A DNA stretch of 64,000 nucleotides from Ypsolopha sequella (Eukaryota > Arthropoda > Insecta > Lepidoptera > Ypsolophidae): contig OW203993.1 in NCBI GenBank assembly GCA_934047225.1, forward strand, positions 28,348,069 through 28,412,068, in the 5' to 3' direction. Positions within the stretch are counted from its first letter, which is position 1, and the number at the start of each line of letters is the position of its first letter. Of the stretch, positions 33,485-43,492 are shown in pieces. The notes under the pieces were generated by a model. That model did no database searches. It had not been told where the DNA came from and worked only from the letters and a program-made list of their open reading frames with translations. Made by a program: the position numbers and the translations under genes.

Positions 33485-34060
33485 ATAGTAGTTTATGCTA
33501 CAAGGGCGAAAAGGAATAAATTACGAAGACGATTTAAAATACGAGCGTAGCGAGTGTTATAAACGTAACCGAGTAATTTATTGCTCTTACGCCCGTGTAT
33601 CATACTACGTTTTTCAATGCATAGTGTGAGGAAATAAAACAAATATAATCTTGTGAATTTAAAATTATGATTGGCTCAAAAGGACTGTATCCAGAGCCGT
33701 TAAACAGTGGAAAAAAAAGTATAACATATATGGTACACAGGATAGGTTGCAAGTTAGCCATACTTCTCGTAAATAAATTAAAAAAAAATAAAGCCCTAGG
33801 GCAAAATAATCGACTTTCTGTTCGGTTTTGATGCATCTTTTTCCACATTTAAAATATCTGTTACCAGCAAAATTTTTTGTTCTTTATTAGATAGCAATTC
33901 TTAAACTCAAATTCATTTGAGCCATTATTTGTAAAAATTATTTACATAATTCGCTTAGCGGAAATATACGTAATTTTTTTAATTAATTTAAATAATGGCT
34001 GTTTGTTTCTTAAATAAATAAATAAAAAAGTGGGCCTTTACGAGCACTTGCATTGAAAAA
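33485..34060 (+). mobile_element. 395-bp repeat family, copy 2, interrupted, in Tsc1 intron 2
   Basis: It matches the copy at 10,013 up to 'ggttttgatgcat' (33,837) and resumes with 'aaaaagtgggcctttacgag' at about 34,025. About 187 bp of AT-rich sequence ending in (AAAT)n is inserted between. The interruption marks a younger insertion. Confidence 0.78.
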
Positions 34061-34373
34061 AATCTTATAGCTGGATATGCCTATGCTTAAAAAAAAGCAT
34101 GTACAAGTAACATCACTGCCTATTATTTATCCAATTACAATTTCCAAGTTTTACTTGCTGCACTAGTGTTATTGGGATAACACACGTTCTCTAGAACACT
34201 CAGGTCAGGTGCTTGCTAGATCAAGGCCCCCAAGCCTCATTCATAACAGAGTCTGCGGTTCAACTAGTTGTTCTAAGGAAAAACCGACGGTTCGGTATCA
34301 GTGTAGCAACTATAACTAATTGATTGACATATAATCACAAGTAGAAGTGAGCGTGTATTGTGCGTGTGTGCAG

Positions 34374-35033
34374 GCGGAGAGTGCGCGAGCGGCGGACTGC
34401 TCGGAGCTGCAGCGGCTGCGAGGCGCACAGTGGGAGGCGGCGCGGCGCGTGGAGCAATTAGCGCGCGCCGCCGCCGCCGCCGAGCGACGCGCCGAGCACG
34501 TGCGGCGCATGCGCCAGGAGCTGCTGCTGCTGGCAGAGCGCGAGCAGCACCTACCGCGCCACGTCGAGACCCCTCCCGAGCCGCCCGGGCTGCGCGCCGC
34601 GCGTGAGGAGGCCGCCACGGCGCGCGCCGACGCGGAGTCTGCTACCGCGCGCGCGGACCTGCTCGCGGCGCGCGCGCACGAGCTCGAGGCGGCACTCGCC
34701 GGCAAGGAAGCGGCGGTGGGCGAGCTGAAGCGCGCATCGCGACTCGCGGCGGACGAGCACGCGGCTCGGCTCGGCGCGTTGCAGGACAAGTACCGCGCGC
34801 TGCTGCACGTGCAGCGCCGCATGGAGGCGCGCCGGCTCGAGTGGCTGGCGGGGGGCGGGGCGGGCGGCGGCGCGGCGGGCGGCGCGGTCAGCCCCCACTC
34901 GTCGCCGCTGTCCGCGTCGCTGGCGTCAGGCGAGGGCGTGCTGGCGGCGCGGCCCGGCCTGGCGGACTGCAGCCGCGTGCGACACCTGCTCGAGGACGAT
35001 GACGCGCCCGCGCCCCCCGCCGCCGACCGCTGA
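34374..35033 (+). CDS. Tsc1 exon 3: rest of the coiled coil and C-terminus
   Basis: A GTGTGCAG acceptor leads in phase 0 to AESARAADCSELQRLRGAQW. A long Ala/Arg/Glu coiled coil follows (RRAEHVRRMRQELLLLAERE, then DEHAARLGALQDKYRALLHV), and then a glycine-rich segment and a short acidic end (LLEDDDAPAPPAADR, stop). The total protein would be about 885 residues. That is shorter than human (1,164) or fly hamartin and consistent with a compact linker and C-terminus. No TE lies inside the exon. Confidence 0.9.
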   Translation, partial: AESARAADCSELQRLRGAQWEAARRVEQLARAAAAAERRAEHVRRMRQELLLLAEREQHLPRHVETPPEPPGLRAAREEAATARADAESATARADLLAARAHELEAALAGKEAAVGELKRASRLAADEHAARLGALQDKYRALLHVQRRMEARRLEWLAGGGAGGGAAGGAVSPHSSPLSASLASGEGVLAARPGLADCSRVRHLLEDDDAPAPPAADR

Positions 35034-35504
35034 CCCCCGCACCCTCTGATGCTCATCTTGAAGCCGCTGTGCTATAGATAGGAGCTATGATACTGGTGAC
35101 TGATACTGGGCCGTGAACTGATCGAGGCCCGCGGGGGGAGGAGACGATGTGCTAGTGCAGCTGATCATGACTTGTTGTATTTCGGCTTGTTATATAATAA
35201 CGCTAATGAACCTTGTGCTTATGATATGAATGTTATATGATAGCACATTACAGTACAGTTGGCGTCAACTGAGAAGGCAGTTTAGCCTTTTTATGACTAC
35301 ATTCACAATCGCCTTTTTAGACGAAGGGAATTGCAAGATTACCGCAGACATATTATGTAAGCTTTCGTGTACTGTATATTGAAAATAATATTAATAACTT
35401 AGTATAAATATGTTTAAAGTTATTTGTTTTTTTTTACCTAAAATTAATGTTTACCTGAGATTGAGGGCCGAGCTATAAATAAACATTTCTAGAACTATAG
35501 CAGG
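35034..35504. other. Tsc1 3' UTR and downstream
   Basis: AT-rich sequence after the stop, with no open frame. The first AATAAA on the plus strand is near 35,477, close to the repeat at 35,505. Whether it is the real polyadenylation signal cannot be decided. Confidence 0.45.
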
Positions 35505-35852
35505 GGGTAAAGCTGATGCTGGGCTCGATTGTGGTGGTACCACCATCTTACTTGGAGACCCCCTCGAAGTAATTCGGGGGAGAGTAAGAGGACAGCTCAC
35601 AGGCAAAAAACCAGGAGGCCCATGCCTGGGACCGATGGATGGCGGTATATCCATACCTAATAGCTGGGCCTTGTATGGAACAGACTGGTGACGGGCAGCG
35701 GCGTCACTGGTGCGAGGGTTTCGGCACCGCGCTCACCAACCCGCCTGCCCAGCGTGTGTGAGTATGGGCAATTCTTCCAGGATGACCGCCGGGAGTGGCG
35801 AAGTCTTGGAAAGGCTTATGTCCAGCAGTGGACGAACTAGGCTGATGGATGG
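35505..35852 (+). repeat. RTE-tailed short interspersed element, copy 2
   Basis: It carries 'aagctgatgctgggctcgat', then 'aacagactggtgacgggcag' and 'cttatgtccagcagtggac', matching the copy at 15,590. This copy is longer in the middle and keeps 'gggagtggcgaagtcttgga', the usual RTE-like 3' region. Confidence 0.72.
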
Positions 35853-36387
35853 AAAACTATATAACGAGACAATTACCAGTAGGTACTTACATAAACATAT
35901 ATTATGTCAACTTATCTTTCCTTTGTTTACCGACGATTTCGTTTTTTTAAGCCCGTAGCCCATATTAAATGATCCCTTGGTTGACATCATAGTTGAGCCA
36001 TATGATGATGTGAAATTATTATTGTTATCCCAGATTTCGGAGGGGGGGATATTACACCTATATCTACCCCCTCGAATATAATTGGAAATAACAAATTCAA
36101 AATTCCATCTTGGGTCAACATTCTGCATAAAATATTCCAAGAACTACAAACCCGTGACATACGGACCAACTGACAGACAGCAGTGACATTGTTAGGGTTC
36201 CAATTTGCCTTTGGCGGAACCCTAAAAAACGGGCAAATTTAATATGAGGAGTCTTTATGAACTAGCTCACAACTTTCAATATATGGTCAAAATATATTAA
36301 AACTTACGACCGATAGGTCCTATCGTCATTATTTAATTACCCCCCCCCCCCCCCAGTCTCACATGTCCAATGTCATTTTCATGAATT

Positions 36388-36461
36388 CCCCGGGCCAGGA
36401 TTCGAACCTGCGACCTCTTGTTATCAAGACAAGCACGCTACCATTGCGCCACCGAGGTTCC
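36388..36461 (-). repeat. tRNA-like sequence (SINE head or tRNA pseudogene)
   Basis: On the minus strand there is a good box A (TGGCGCAATGG) and a perfect box B (GGTTCGAATCC). A D stem GCGC/GCGT and a 5-bp anticodon stem CTTGT/ACAAG enclose the loop CTTGATA (anticodon UGA by position). The T stem and acceptor stem have mismatches, the variable loop is short (a real tRNA-Ser has a long one), and base 37 is a pyrimidine. No CCA is encoded. It is best read as a tRNA-derived SINE head; a run of 16 C (plus strand) lies at 36,341-36,356, downstream of it. Confidence 0.65.
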
Positions 36462-36724
36462 TACCTAGACCGGTGAATTCTTCCATCATACTTGTCCACT
36501 GTTATTTTTGCATCTGCTTGATATACTAGCTTGTACTGCACATGCAGAACGCTCACGAGGGCGTGATGAATTTTTTCAAATTCTTGTCTTTGGATTTGTT
36601 TCTGATTGATATTTTCTAGTTTGTATTGCACTCTAATAATATTTAGAGTATTCATAGCGATGGATTTCGCAAAATAAACATAGTCTTAAGTCATTTTCAT
36701 TATCTACATTACAAAAGGATTTCT

Positions 36725-36860
36725 TTTGGCAAGACCCCCTTAATTTCAAATTACGCAATATGGACGGCCCCTATTTTACATCTCGTTTTATCAGTCTATT
36801 GATGCGTTTCGTCCCCCTTAATTTCAACTGACGCAATATGGACGGCCCTTATTGACGCGT
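36725..36860. repeat. Imperfect tandem duplication
   Basis: Two units of 'cccccttaatttcaa...acgcaatatggacggcc' about 85 bp apart are each followed by 'gcgtttcgtc'. The 'gggggacgaaacgcgtcaa' part occurs again inside the fold-back element near 42,770, so the pieces come from a related mobile repeat. Confidence 0.6.
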
Positions 36861-37957
36861 TTCGTCAAAAATTTCGAGATTCTAATTTGCAGTAATGGCA
36901 GCATACAAAATACGTATAGAGCTCAGAATTGGTCTGAGGTATAGAGCCACTGAGGTGATGGCGCCTATGACGTTTAAATGCTTACAAAGTATCGTAATTA
37001 TTTATAAGCAAGTGTGAATTAAAAAATGTAATACTTCATTGTTGATAGTGATGTACTACTTGTTTCGGTTATTATTTTTCGATTTGAATGTTGCTTTATT
37101 GTGCAATAGAATTCGTATAGAAACTATTTTTTTTTTTTTAAGTTTCTCATTTTTTATAGGTCGTGTTTGAGGTCGCCAAGTTAAGCAATAATATTTAATT
37201 AAAAACAAAACAATGACGAAATTAAACTAAACGAAAATAAATGATAGTAAAATACTTTTTTCGATTTAGATATTTAAACATCTCTTGGGGGCCCCGGGGC
37301 ACTACACCGCATAGCCCTCCGATAGCTACGCCGTTGGTTTTGGCACATTTTCCTTTTGTATCCTTATGTTGAATGTTGAATGACTTGTCTAATGTTGAGT
37401 AAACTCACACTTGATTTTTATTTTTAAACGAAATTTGAAATGTACCTCATCACTAAATGCAGCTGTCATAAGTGCCATCACTCAGTAGCCCTTTAATAAG
37501 ATATTGTTGAATAACTATTGAGTGAATTTTGAATATAAGTGTTCTGTTATGATTAATTAGAAAAAGGCGGGTTTTTTACAATCCAGTTGCGAAACCGCTC
37601 TTAATATCTAAGGTAGCTCACTAAGATCAAGATAGAATAAAAACACTTATTTAGGCCGAACTTTCTATAGCAGAATTATTAAATCAGACAATTTTATTAG
37701 GTCCTAATTTTTCAAAGTTTCGAATTTATTTTTATTTGGGTTCGGGCAAAGTTCTAAAATTTAAACTTCAGTTTCAGTATTTAAATCTCTTTTTAATACA
37801 AATCCACATCGGACATCGTAGTATATTTGGTACAAATATTCACAACATAAGTATAATTAAAAATATAAATAGTTAAAATATCAACAGACGCCTATTTACA
37901 ATATACAAAATATACAGAGGTACAAAAGAGTTAACAAGTGTGTATGAACAGAACAGT
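36861..37957. other. Intergenic / Graf 3' UTR
   Basis: AT-rich region between the convergent Tsc1 and Graf genes. The part next to 37,957 should be the Graf 3' UTR. TTTATT (AATAAA on the minus strand) occurs at about 37,726-37,735. No other feature is seen. Confidence 0.5.
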
Positions 37958-38383
37958 CTACGGTAGCGGTTCGACGTAGTTCTCTGGTACTAGACCGGTG
38001 GCACCGTTCAGCGTCCCGCGCAGCCAGCCGGGCTCGCCCGACGCGCTCACATTCGTCACGATCTGGTTCGGCTCGAAGCTGAGCTCTCCCTCGCTCTCGC
38101 CGAGGCACGCGTAAAGCGTTCGCACTCGCATGCACCGACCGCCGACCGCTGGCGGGCGGTAGCCGATGAGCGCGGGCGGTGGGGGCGGGGACGCGCCGCA
38201 CGACGACACGGACTCCGCCGAGCTACTGGACGAGCGTCCCGCGCCCCGCAGCGCGACCAGCGCGGGCGGCGGGGGCCGGGACGCGGGGAAGTGCTGCAGG
38301 AGTTGCTGCTGGTGCATCGAGTAGCGCCCCCCTGCGGCCGCACCCAGCCACGCCCCGTCAGCTCGGGACAGTATACTGCTCGC
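37958..38383 (-). CDS. Graf terminal exon: Ser/Pro linker and C-terminal SH3 domain
   Basis: The exon starts after a TTGTTACAG acceptor, phase 0 (ASSILSRADGAWLG). A Ser/Pro-rich linker (AESVSSCGASPPPPPALIGY) precedes an SH3 domain, VRTLYACLGESEGELSFEPN through PGWLRGTLNGATGLVPENYV, which ends EPLP and stop. It is nearly the C-terminus of GRAF family proteins (human 'KALYACKAEHDSELSFTAGT...PGWLEGTLNGKTGLIPENYV'). In GRAF proteins (BAR-PH-RhoGAP-SH3) the SH3 binds partners such as dynamin or FAK (family knowledge). GC-rich, minus strand, convergent with Tsc1. Confidence 0.93.
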   Translation of the reverse strand, partial: ASSILSRADGAWLGAAAGGRYSMHQQQLLQHFPASRPPPPALVALRGAGRSSSSSAESVSSCGASPPPPPALIGYRPPAVGGRCMRVRTLYACLGESEGELSFEPNQIVTNVSASGEPGWLRGTLNGATGLVPENYVEPLP

Positions 38384-39383
38384 CTGTAACAAATTAATAT
38401 TGATTTATTGATTGTCCTTCACTTAAAAAAAAAAAGTTTTATGTCCCGAATAGATTGCGACGCAGTTACCCTGTATTTTCTTATCGTCAAACTACAGACA
38501 AAATGCGTATTTGTGGCGAGCGTGTAACAAATTTAATGCAAAATCTCAGGAACTAGATCTCCATTTGTTCCATCTATCTGTAGCAGGGATAAGATCGAAA
38601 ATAAGTGCAAATTTCTTTAAAAATTCAATTTTGTTTGGTTTAATTATTAATTACTTAGTTTACCATGTTTTTTTTCATGATTAATTTTTCATTTTTTTTA
38701 GCTTTCACTTTTACTTTCATAATAACGTTTGTGTTCAGAATACCGGTGTTTTATGTTTTATTTTTATTTTGTTAATATACAAAAATATTTAAAAGTATAA
38801 GATAATAACTAACTACTAACTAATAACTACATTTTTAATTATATTAATAATATAAGGCAGAAAACCTCGCGTACTATGTAAAAAAGACTTAATCTATAAC
38901 TATAAGTGGAAACTTGTAATTGGCCTTCTGTAATTTTACATTTAAGTTTATATGTTATTTCTTGTGCTGTAAGTTTTCCGAATAAATAAATAAATAAAAA
39001 TATAACTAGTAGTTGACCCCGAACTGTAAACCCGCGACCCCCTATTACAACCCCATATCTCGACAATCCCTTGAAAAAGTCATGTTCGAACTTAAGAATA
39101 ATTTTTGTCTCACTTACTCGCCTAACAATTTTCATGACGTTCCGAATTTCCGATCAATTGACTCTCGGATGTGCTTGCGTTTGTAGGGCACACAAAAATA
39201 ATAATTTGCAAATTTCACAAAACGGGTCATCGAACTTTAACTCTGAGCACTCATCTAGTCTTCAGTATGAATATGGCTAAATTAATGAATGCCACCTTGT
39301 ATAAGGTCGATATTATACAATTAGTTTTCTTTGATCGATGTTTTGTTTTTTTTATATCAATTTTGTATTAAAATTGTTTATAT

Positions 39384-39455
39384 TTTGACCCACGGTCGGT
39401 ATGGGGGTATATTTAACTGATGACGGCCCCATACCGTGGGCCGAAATATATCGAG
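39384..39455. repeat. Small fold-back element related to 24,168
   Basis: 'cccacggtcggtatggg' and 'cccataccgtgggccgaaat' 'atatcgagt' form a hairpin. Both match the core of the element at 24,168-24,290. Confidence 0.65.
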
Positions 39456-39630
39456 TTGCAATATAATTTTATTATTTTAATACTAATTAATAAATGAACC
39501 AAATAAATAAATAAAGATTGAAAAAATCACAACATATAATTATCAGCATTTTGTATGAAAATCATTTTTTACGACATGTTGCAAAAAGAGATCAGTTTCT
39601 ATAGGCAATATATCTTTAAAAGTGATAATA

Positions 39631-39797
39631 CTAAAGCCGATTTTGAAAGCTTTAATTTTAGTTTTAGTTATGTCAAAACAAAATTTTCTTTATTGCAAAA
39701 TAGCCCTTAAACGTAAGGAACATGAGTGAAATTACATTGGAAAAATTTAAGTTTTGACTGCACTAAAACTAAAATTAAAGCCTTCAAAATCGGCTAT
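39631..39797. mobile_element. Fold-back MITE, 'tgtagccgattctgaagg' family, copy 4
   Basis: It opens 'taaagccgattttgaaagct' and closes 'gccttcaaaatcggctata', with inner arms 'attttagttttagttatgtc' and complement. It is the most diverged of the five copies. It lies in a Graf intron. Confidence 0.8.
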
Positions 39798-39860
39798 AAA
39801 TATCGACCTAATAAACAAAAGTGCTAATACCTAGTTATATGTGAGTAGGTAAGTACTTAC

Positions 39861-39900
39861 GATATCATTCCGTGATGCACCGAGGGGAGCGGGGGAGGTT
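39861..39900 (-). CDS. Graf 40-nt micro-exon
   Basis: A strong acceptor (TATTGTTGCAG before 39,900) and a consensus donor (GTAAGT after 39,861) bracket exactly 40 nt. Its first base A completes the codon begun by the AG ending the RhoGAP exon at 55,209. The remaining 39 nt read TSPAPLGASRNDI and end in phase 0, as the SH3 exon at 38,383 needs. The Ser/Pro character fits the linker between RhoGAP and SH3 in GRAF proteins. It is found by splice signals and phase rather than homology. Confidence 0.7.
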
Positions 39901-40461
39901 CTGCAACAATAACAATGTACTGTTAATTACATACAACACATGACCTAGTAGCAGTATATGACCTAGCGGCTGTATATGACCTACTTCACTAATGATTTGC
40001 TGCACTTTGCATTTTCAGGAAAAAACAGTTATTTAGGTTTATTGACACTATTCATCTATACATATAGCATAGAACATTGTAAAATTACAAATAAATAACC
40101 AACTATTTCAGCAACATCACACTTAACTAAATGCAATAGGAATAATTTAAAAACTTCGTTTGCCAAAACACGTTTTTTAAATTAATCTAAAACCCAATTA
40201 TTAAATAATGACCTCTACATTTAGTAATATTAAATAAACACGCAAGAAATTTAAAAAAATACATATAAAACAATAATTACTTTAAGTGCTCTATACTGAA
40301 TAAGGTTACATGAATGTGTTTTTACGAGCTGTTTTATCAATTTTAAGTAAGTATTTTGGACAGATACGTATTATATATATATTTTTTGTTACTGCCTTAC
40401 TTTTTGTACACAAAGGGGTTTTTGGCAAGTACATACTTTTGTGTTAAGTTCATTTATTGAA

Positions 40462-40760
40462 AAATTATATGTACCATGTGTGTGAAATTATATGTACCAT
40501 GTGTGTGAAATTATATGTACCATGTGTGTGAAATTATATGTACCATGTGTGTGAAATTATATGTACCATGTGTGTGAAATTATATGTACCATGTGTGTGA
40601 AATTATATGTACCATGTGTGTGAAATTATATGTACCATGTGTGTGAAATTATATGTACCATGTGTGTGAAATTATATGTACCATGTGTGTGAAATTATAT
40701 GTACCATGTGTGTGAAATTATATGTACCATGTGTGTGAAATTATATGTACCATGTGTGTG
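40462..40760. repeat. 23-bp minisatellite, 13 identical copies
   Basis: Thirteen head-to-tail units of 'aaattatatgtaccatgtgt' + 'gtg' span 299 bp without visible variation. The array lies in the Graf intron between the micro-exon and the fold-back element at 40,810. Such homogeneity implies recent expansion or conversion. Confidence 0.95.
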
Positions 40761-40809
40761 AAATTCCGCAAACTTACATTTTGCCTTTAATGGTAATAAC
40801 TAACATACA

Positions 40810-41197
40810 TACAGGGTGACTGGAAATTGTTCTTATTCCTCTCGTGGACAGAAACTACGATTAATTTGGAGTGATTTGACCCCTATCACTTGGGGATCGC
40901 AAATCCGTCATTATTAAGATAATCGACATTATTTATAAAATTGCGAAATTTGGCAAACAAAAAACGCCAAAAAAATCTTGTTGTTTTTTGGCCTGAAATT
41001 TGGCGTGAACTCAAATAATTGCAAAATATTTTACTGCATGTCTAAAATCACGATAACAAAGAATTAAAAATAAAAATTTTCTCGAAAATGGCGGATTTGC
41101 GACCCCCAAGTGATAGCCGATAGGGGCCAAATCACTCCAAATTAATCATAGTTTATTCCCCCGAAAGGAATAAGAGCAATTTCCAGTCACCCTGTAT
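40810..41197. mobile_element. Fold-back element with 'tacagggtga' ends
   Basis: The left end 'tacagggtgactggaaattg' is mirrored by 'caatttccagtcaccctgta'. The inner arms ('ctccaaattaatcatag', 'tcacttggggatcgcaaatc') also pair. It is about 387 bp with TA-like flanks. It shares the terminal motif with the element at 651. It has no coding capacity. Confidence 0.87.
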
Positions 41198-41446
41198 ACT
41201 AACATACATATACTCACACCTGTCTCACAGAGGGGTGGTAATAACAATAAAGGGTAGAAATGGATAAGCATGTAAAATTATGAAAAAAAAATATTAATTA
41301 TTTACGTAATTATAATTACATAAGTATGTGTAACAAATAAGATTTCGATCGATACAACATCGGCTTATGAGACTGGATGATACTGGCTCAGGTCCTGAAT
41401 ATTGTAATATTCACTATACTATTGTTATATTACAGGAAATGACGTT

Positions 41447-41546
41447 TCAATTCAATAGATCCCAAACACATTGCGCACACACAAGTAGAATGAATACCAA
41501 CCCGGCAATAACAAATCCGGACAGACAGATGATCATTGCGTCCTCA
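41447..41546 (-). CDS. Candidate alternative terminal exon of Graf coding a hydrophobic tail
   Basis: On the minus strand a TGTGTGTGTAG acceptor is followed by 1+99 nt ending in TGA. The exon would add S-EDA and then about 29 residues, of which some 22 form one strongly hydrophobic stretch (ICLSGFVIAGLVFILLVCAQ). Its first base completes the codon left open by the AG of the RhoGAP exon (55,209), exactly as the 40-nt exon does, so the two would be mutually exclusive. The product would be a RhoGAP protein ending in a membrane anchor instead of an SH3. Alternatively it is a stand-alone micro-ORF of 29 residues from the ATG, or chance. No AATAAA was found nearby. Confidence 0.3.
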
Positions 41547-41589
41547 CTACACACACACACATGCACGCGTAGCTGTCGTCGTGCGGAAC

Positions 41590-41860
41590 GCACACATGCA
41601 CAGTAACACAGGTAGTATATCACAGATAGGGGATGCTCGCTCGGCACTCGGGTGCAGAATGCGAGGTGAGCAGTACAGACGGTGGTACTTATGCAGCAGG
41701 GGAGGCGAGCTCTGATTGGCGGAATGCGACAGCTGCGAGCCACGTGTGGCGGCCGCGGCCCGCAGCTCGCAAGCGACAGGTGGGCTTCGTGACGCGCCCA
41801 GTTGCAGCAGGTAATACACCGAAACGCACACTACCAATGCATCATCGCCCCTCGATATAC
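41590..41860. promoter_or_regulatory. GC-rich island in a Graf intron, possible promoter
   Basis: A patch of about 270 bp is much richer in G+C than its surroundings. On the minus strand it has a CCAAT box (GCCAATCAG, near 41,716) and a weak TATA-like GCATAAGTA near 41,690. It lies directly upstream of the hydrophobic-tail exon at 41,447-41,546. It could be an internal promoter or just a GC-rich repeat fragment. Confidence 0.25.
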
Positions 41861-42165
41861 TTTATTTGAATTATCATAAGGTTAGGTCTGATTTTGCAGG
41901 TGGGGCATGGCATTGTTTAACATTTACCTCTTCCTGTCTCTCCTATAGTACCCTTCCTGTCGTATTGTATAAGCTTCTTACATGATAAGCGAAATTGGTA
42001 AATGGTGTGTCACTTATCTTTGTTCCCAGTACAAAGTGGTACGATCAGCTGACTCAATCAATTTCTATGAAAAATTAGAAATAAGCGTTCGCGAGATATA
42101 TTTTATTTTTGGTGGAGAATGATCTAAGTTACAGATAGTTAATAACCAACTATTCAGAGGATGGC

Positions 42166-42345
42166 ACACCCCAGCAACTTTTTTTATTGCCCGTCCAGCA
42201 CAATAAGACCTTATGTGCTTTTCATAGAGACGATTATATGTTGGCTCTTTGGCCTCTTGTTCTTGGACGCGTAATACTAGTGATCACGCAGCGAAACAAC
42301 AAATTGGTGTGTTTTTAGCTAATACTGCAATATTTTTTTTTGTAG
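42166..42345. repeat. Interspersed repeat, copy 1 (inverted copy at 50,528)
   Basis: The 180 bp from 'ccagcaactttttttattgc' to 'gtgtttttagctaatactg' match the reverse complement of 50,528-50,705 almost throughout. At 50.7 kb the same repeat is followed directly by a Tc1/mariner-like insertion. Confidence 0.8.
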
Positions 42346-42390
42346 GGAAAAAAATATTGGATTTAGGTAACATCGGCTGAAATACCTATA

Positions 42391-42854
42391 TACAGGATGC
42401 TCTGAAATCTATTCCTTGAAAGGAGTTATACTAGAGATCATTTCCAACAGATTAAGCCCTATCAACTAGGGGTCGAAAATAAATGGTCTCCGAGTTACGA
42501 AGGTTTATAAGATATTTTTCAAACTTTCAGACTGGTAACGAAAAACAAATTATTCAAAAATAATGATTTCTCTCGGCACATATTTGTTATTTTTCTGATT
42601 AATGATAAATACTTAAGTGATCATTTATAAAAAATAGACATGCCCAGAATTCCCATAATCTCAGAAGTAAAAGGTGGAAAGAAAACCATTTTTATTTTGT
42701 AATTTTTGAAATAACGACGTGTTTTACATGAAAAAAATTATCATTTTCGACCCCTAGTTGATTAAGGGGGACGAAACGCGTCAAATAATCTGTTGGAAAT
42801 GATCTCTAGTATAACCCCTTTCAAGGAAAAGGTCGAATTTCAGCGCAGCCTGTA
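42391..42854. mobile_element. Fold-back element
   Basis: The arms 'ccttgaaaggagttatacta' 'gagatcatttccaacagatt' and their complement lie at about 42,410 and 42,790-42,830. The outer ends are 'tacagga' and 'cctgta', and 'ctaggggtcgaaaat' pairs with 'attttcgacccctag'. About 464 bp, no ORF. Confidence 0.8.
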
Positions 42855-42887
42855 TATCTCTGACCTTAATTTGCTTTTAGTATTATA

Positions 42888-43158
42888 TATACAAGGTGAA
42901 TTTGTGAACATCGTCCAAATTCATACTTGAGCCTTGGTAAGTGATCAGCATCATGAACCAATAACGATTTTTGTAAAATTCATAAAATGAAATTTCGACT
43001 CCCCATAGTGATTCACTAAGGACTGGGAGTGAATTGCTATGGGAAGTCGAAATTTCATTATACGAATTTCACAAAAATTGTTATCGATTCATGATACTTA
43101 TCACTTACTAAGCCTCTAGTATGTATTTGGACGATGATCAAAAAGTCATCTTGTATAC
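42888..43158. mobile_element. Fold-back element with 'tatacaaggtga' ends
   Basis: 'tatacaaggtg' at the left pairs with the right end 'catcttgtata'. Inside, 'gaaatttcgactccccatag' pairs with 'gggaagtcgaaatttcatta'. 'ggtaagtgatcagcatcatg' pairs with 'catgatacttatcacttact'. Confidence 0.78.
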
Positions 43159-43466
43159 ATATATAAGCATTGTATGAATAAAGGCTGATGAGAGTGGACA
43201 CAGATTGTGCCGCGCAATCGGATTAGACAGTAGTGCGGAAGTGCCTTGGAACTTTAGAACTTCGAATAAATTACAAAAAGTGTTATTATTAAAGTTACAT
43301 TCAAGTCTGAAACTCTGCAAACATTTATTTATTTATTTTTATTCAGGAAACACACAGTCACAAACATAACGGATAACAATATACAAGACACACAAACAGA
43401 CCTACAGTTCCTTAAAAGATAGTTCACAAAAATAATGTGGGAAAAAAAGCGGGGGCGGTTTTGATA

Positions 43467-43492
43467 ACATAACATAACATAACATTTTTTAA
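43467..43492. repeat. (AACAT)n microsatellite
   Basis: Tandem 'aacataacataacataacat' units inside the Graf intron. Confidence 0.85.

Noticed and set aside
34316..35056. 246-codon minus-strand frame over Tsc1 exon 3
   Set aside because: Ser/Arg/Ala low-complexity shadow of the coiled-coil exon.
40462..40760. Regular repeat array, CRISPR-like at first sight
   Set aside because: The 23-bp units abut each other without spacers and the genome is eukaryotic. It is a minisatellite.
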